Positions 60,868 to 60,963 of a stretch of DNA of 60,963 bases are shown one piece after another; the first letter of the stretch is position 1, and every line of letters starts with the position of its first letter. The notes beneath the pieces were generated by a model. That model ran no database searches and was not told the origin of the DNA. It was given only the letters and a program-made list of their open reading frames with translations. The position numbers and the translations under genes are program-made. The DNA lies in assembly GCF_002364335.1 (NCBI RefSeq), contig NZ_DEXW01000031.1:12252-73214 (forward strand), written 5' to 3'. Source of the stretch: Winogradskyella sp. UBA3174. GTDB lineage: Bacteria > Bacteroidota > Bacteroidia > Flavobacteriales > Flavobacteriaceae.

Positions 60868-60963
60868 CCTTTTTAGCGCCTGTACTTAATCTATTTGAGC
60901 TGCTGTGTTCTCTTTTAAGTATTATCCGCAATCTTTTCGACATCAATAAAATAAAAACGCAAT

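Overview
The window is about 61 kb of chromosome from a marine-type member of the Flavobacteriaceae (Bacteroidota). The evidence is consistent across the window: very AT-rich DNA, canonical Bacteroidota promoters (TTG or TTTG, then about 19 bases, then TAnnTTTG), many short lipoproteins with an SC or NC lipobox, a FISUMP domain, TIGR02757, bacillithiol synthesis (BshA), a BatA-domain protein and a Bacteroidota-type LptD. Genus cannot be fixed from this sequence alone. No prophage, insertion sequence, CRISPR array, tRNA or rRNA was seen. One small SRP RNA gene is present.

Layout. 1-3.2 kb: oxidative-stress block (end of a 2-Cys peroxiredoxin, a thioredoxin-like protein, a DUF6952 protein, KatG on the other strand). 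3.4-9.4 kb: SPFH lipoprotein, DUF2007 protein, YbiT-type ABC-F ATPase, a thioredoxin-fold lipoprotein without its cysteines, a small transaldolase and a small lipoprotein. 9.4-17.6 kb: SDR dehydrogenase, SRP RNA, glutamine cyclotransferase, thioesterase, beta-helix lipoprotein, GlyA and fumarylacetoacetase. 17.6-26.8 kb: RluA enzyme with a large N-terminal extension, RdgB, a hydrolase, a small GIY-YIG protein, BshA and a GH3/beta-lactamase-fold fusion that looks like NagZ joined to AmiE. 27-35 kb: an apparent eight-gene leftward operon (amidase, MCE protein, membrane Fe-S/cytochrome b protein, CCG protein, two PH-domain proteins, an unknown protein, SerB), diverging from lptD. 38-42 kb: the least ordinary stretch, with RidA, two lipoproteins, a decayed CBS-domain gene, an ATP-grasp gene and repeated leader or hairpin elements. 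42-53 kb: S10 peptidase, M61 peptidase, glycosyltransferase, then a four-gene rightward operon (BatA-domain protein, metal-site-less dihydroorotase homologue, small membrane protein, esterase). 53-61 kb: MBL hydrolase, conserved unknown protein, Bcp, Nth, a frameshifted lipoprotein gene, a 47-residue protein, an ECF sigma factor and UvrA.

Most of the window is housekeeping and envelope biology. The points most worth following are the one-polypeptide NagZ-AmiE type muropeptide enzyme; the cytochrome b/Fe-S plus CCG pair, which resembles a split ETF:menaquinone oxidoreductase and has a degenerate first CCG motif; the repeat-flanked CBS/ATP-grasp island with an attC-like hairpin; and several enzymes missing signature residues (PyrC-like, Nth without Fe-S ligands, TlpA-like without CXXC, UvrA with half a zinc module). 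Nothing here proves an entirely new system.
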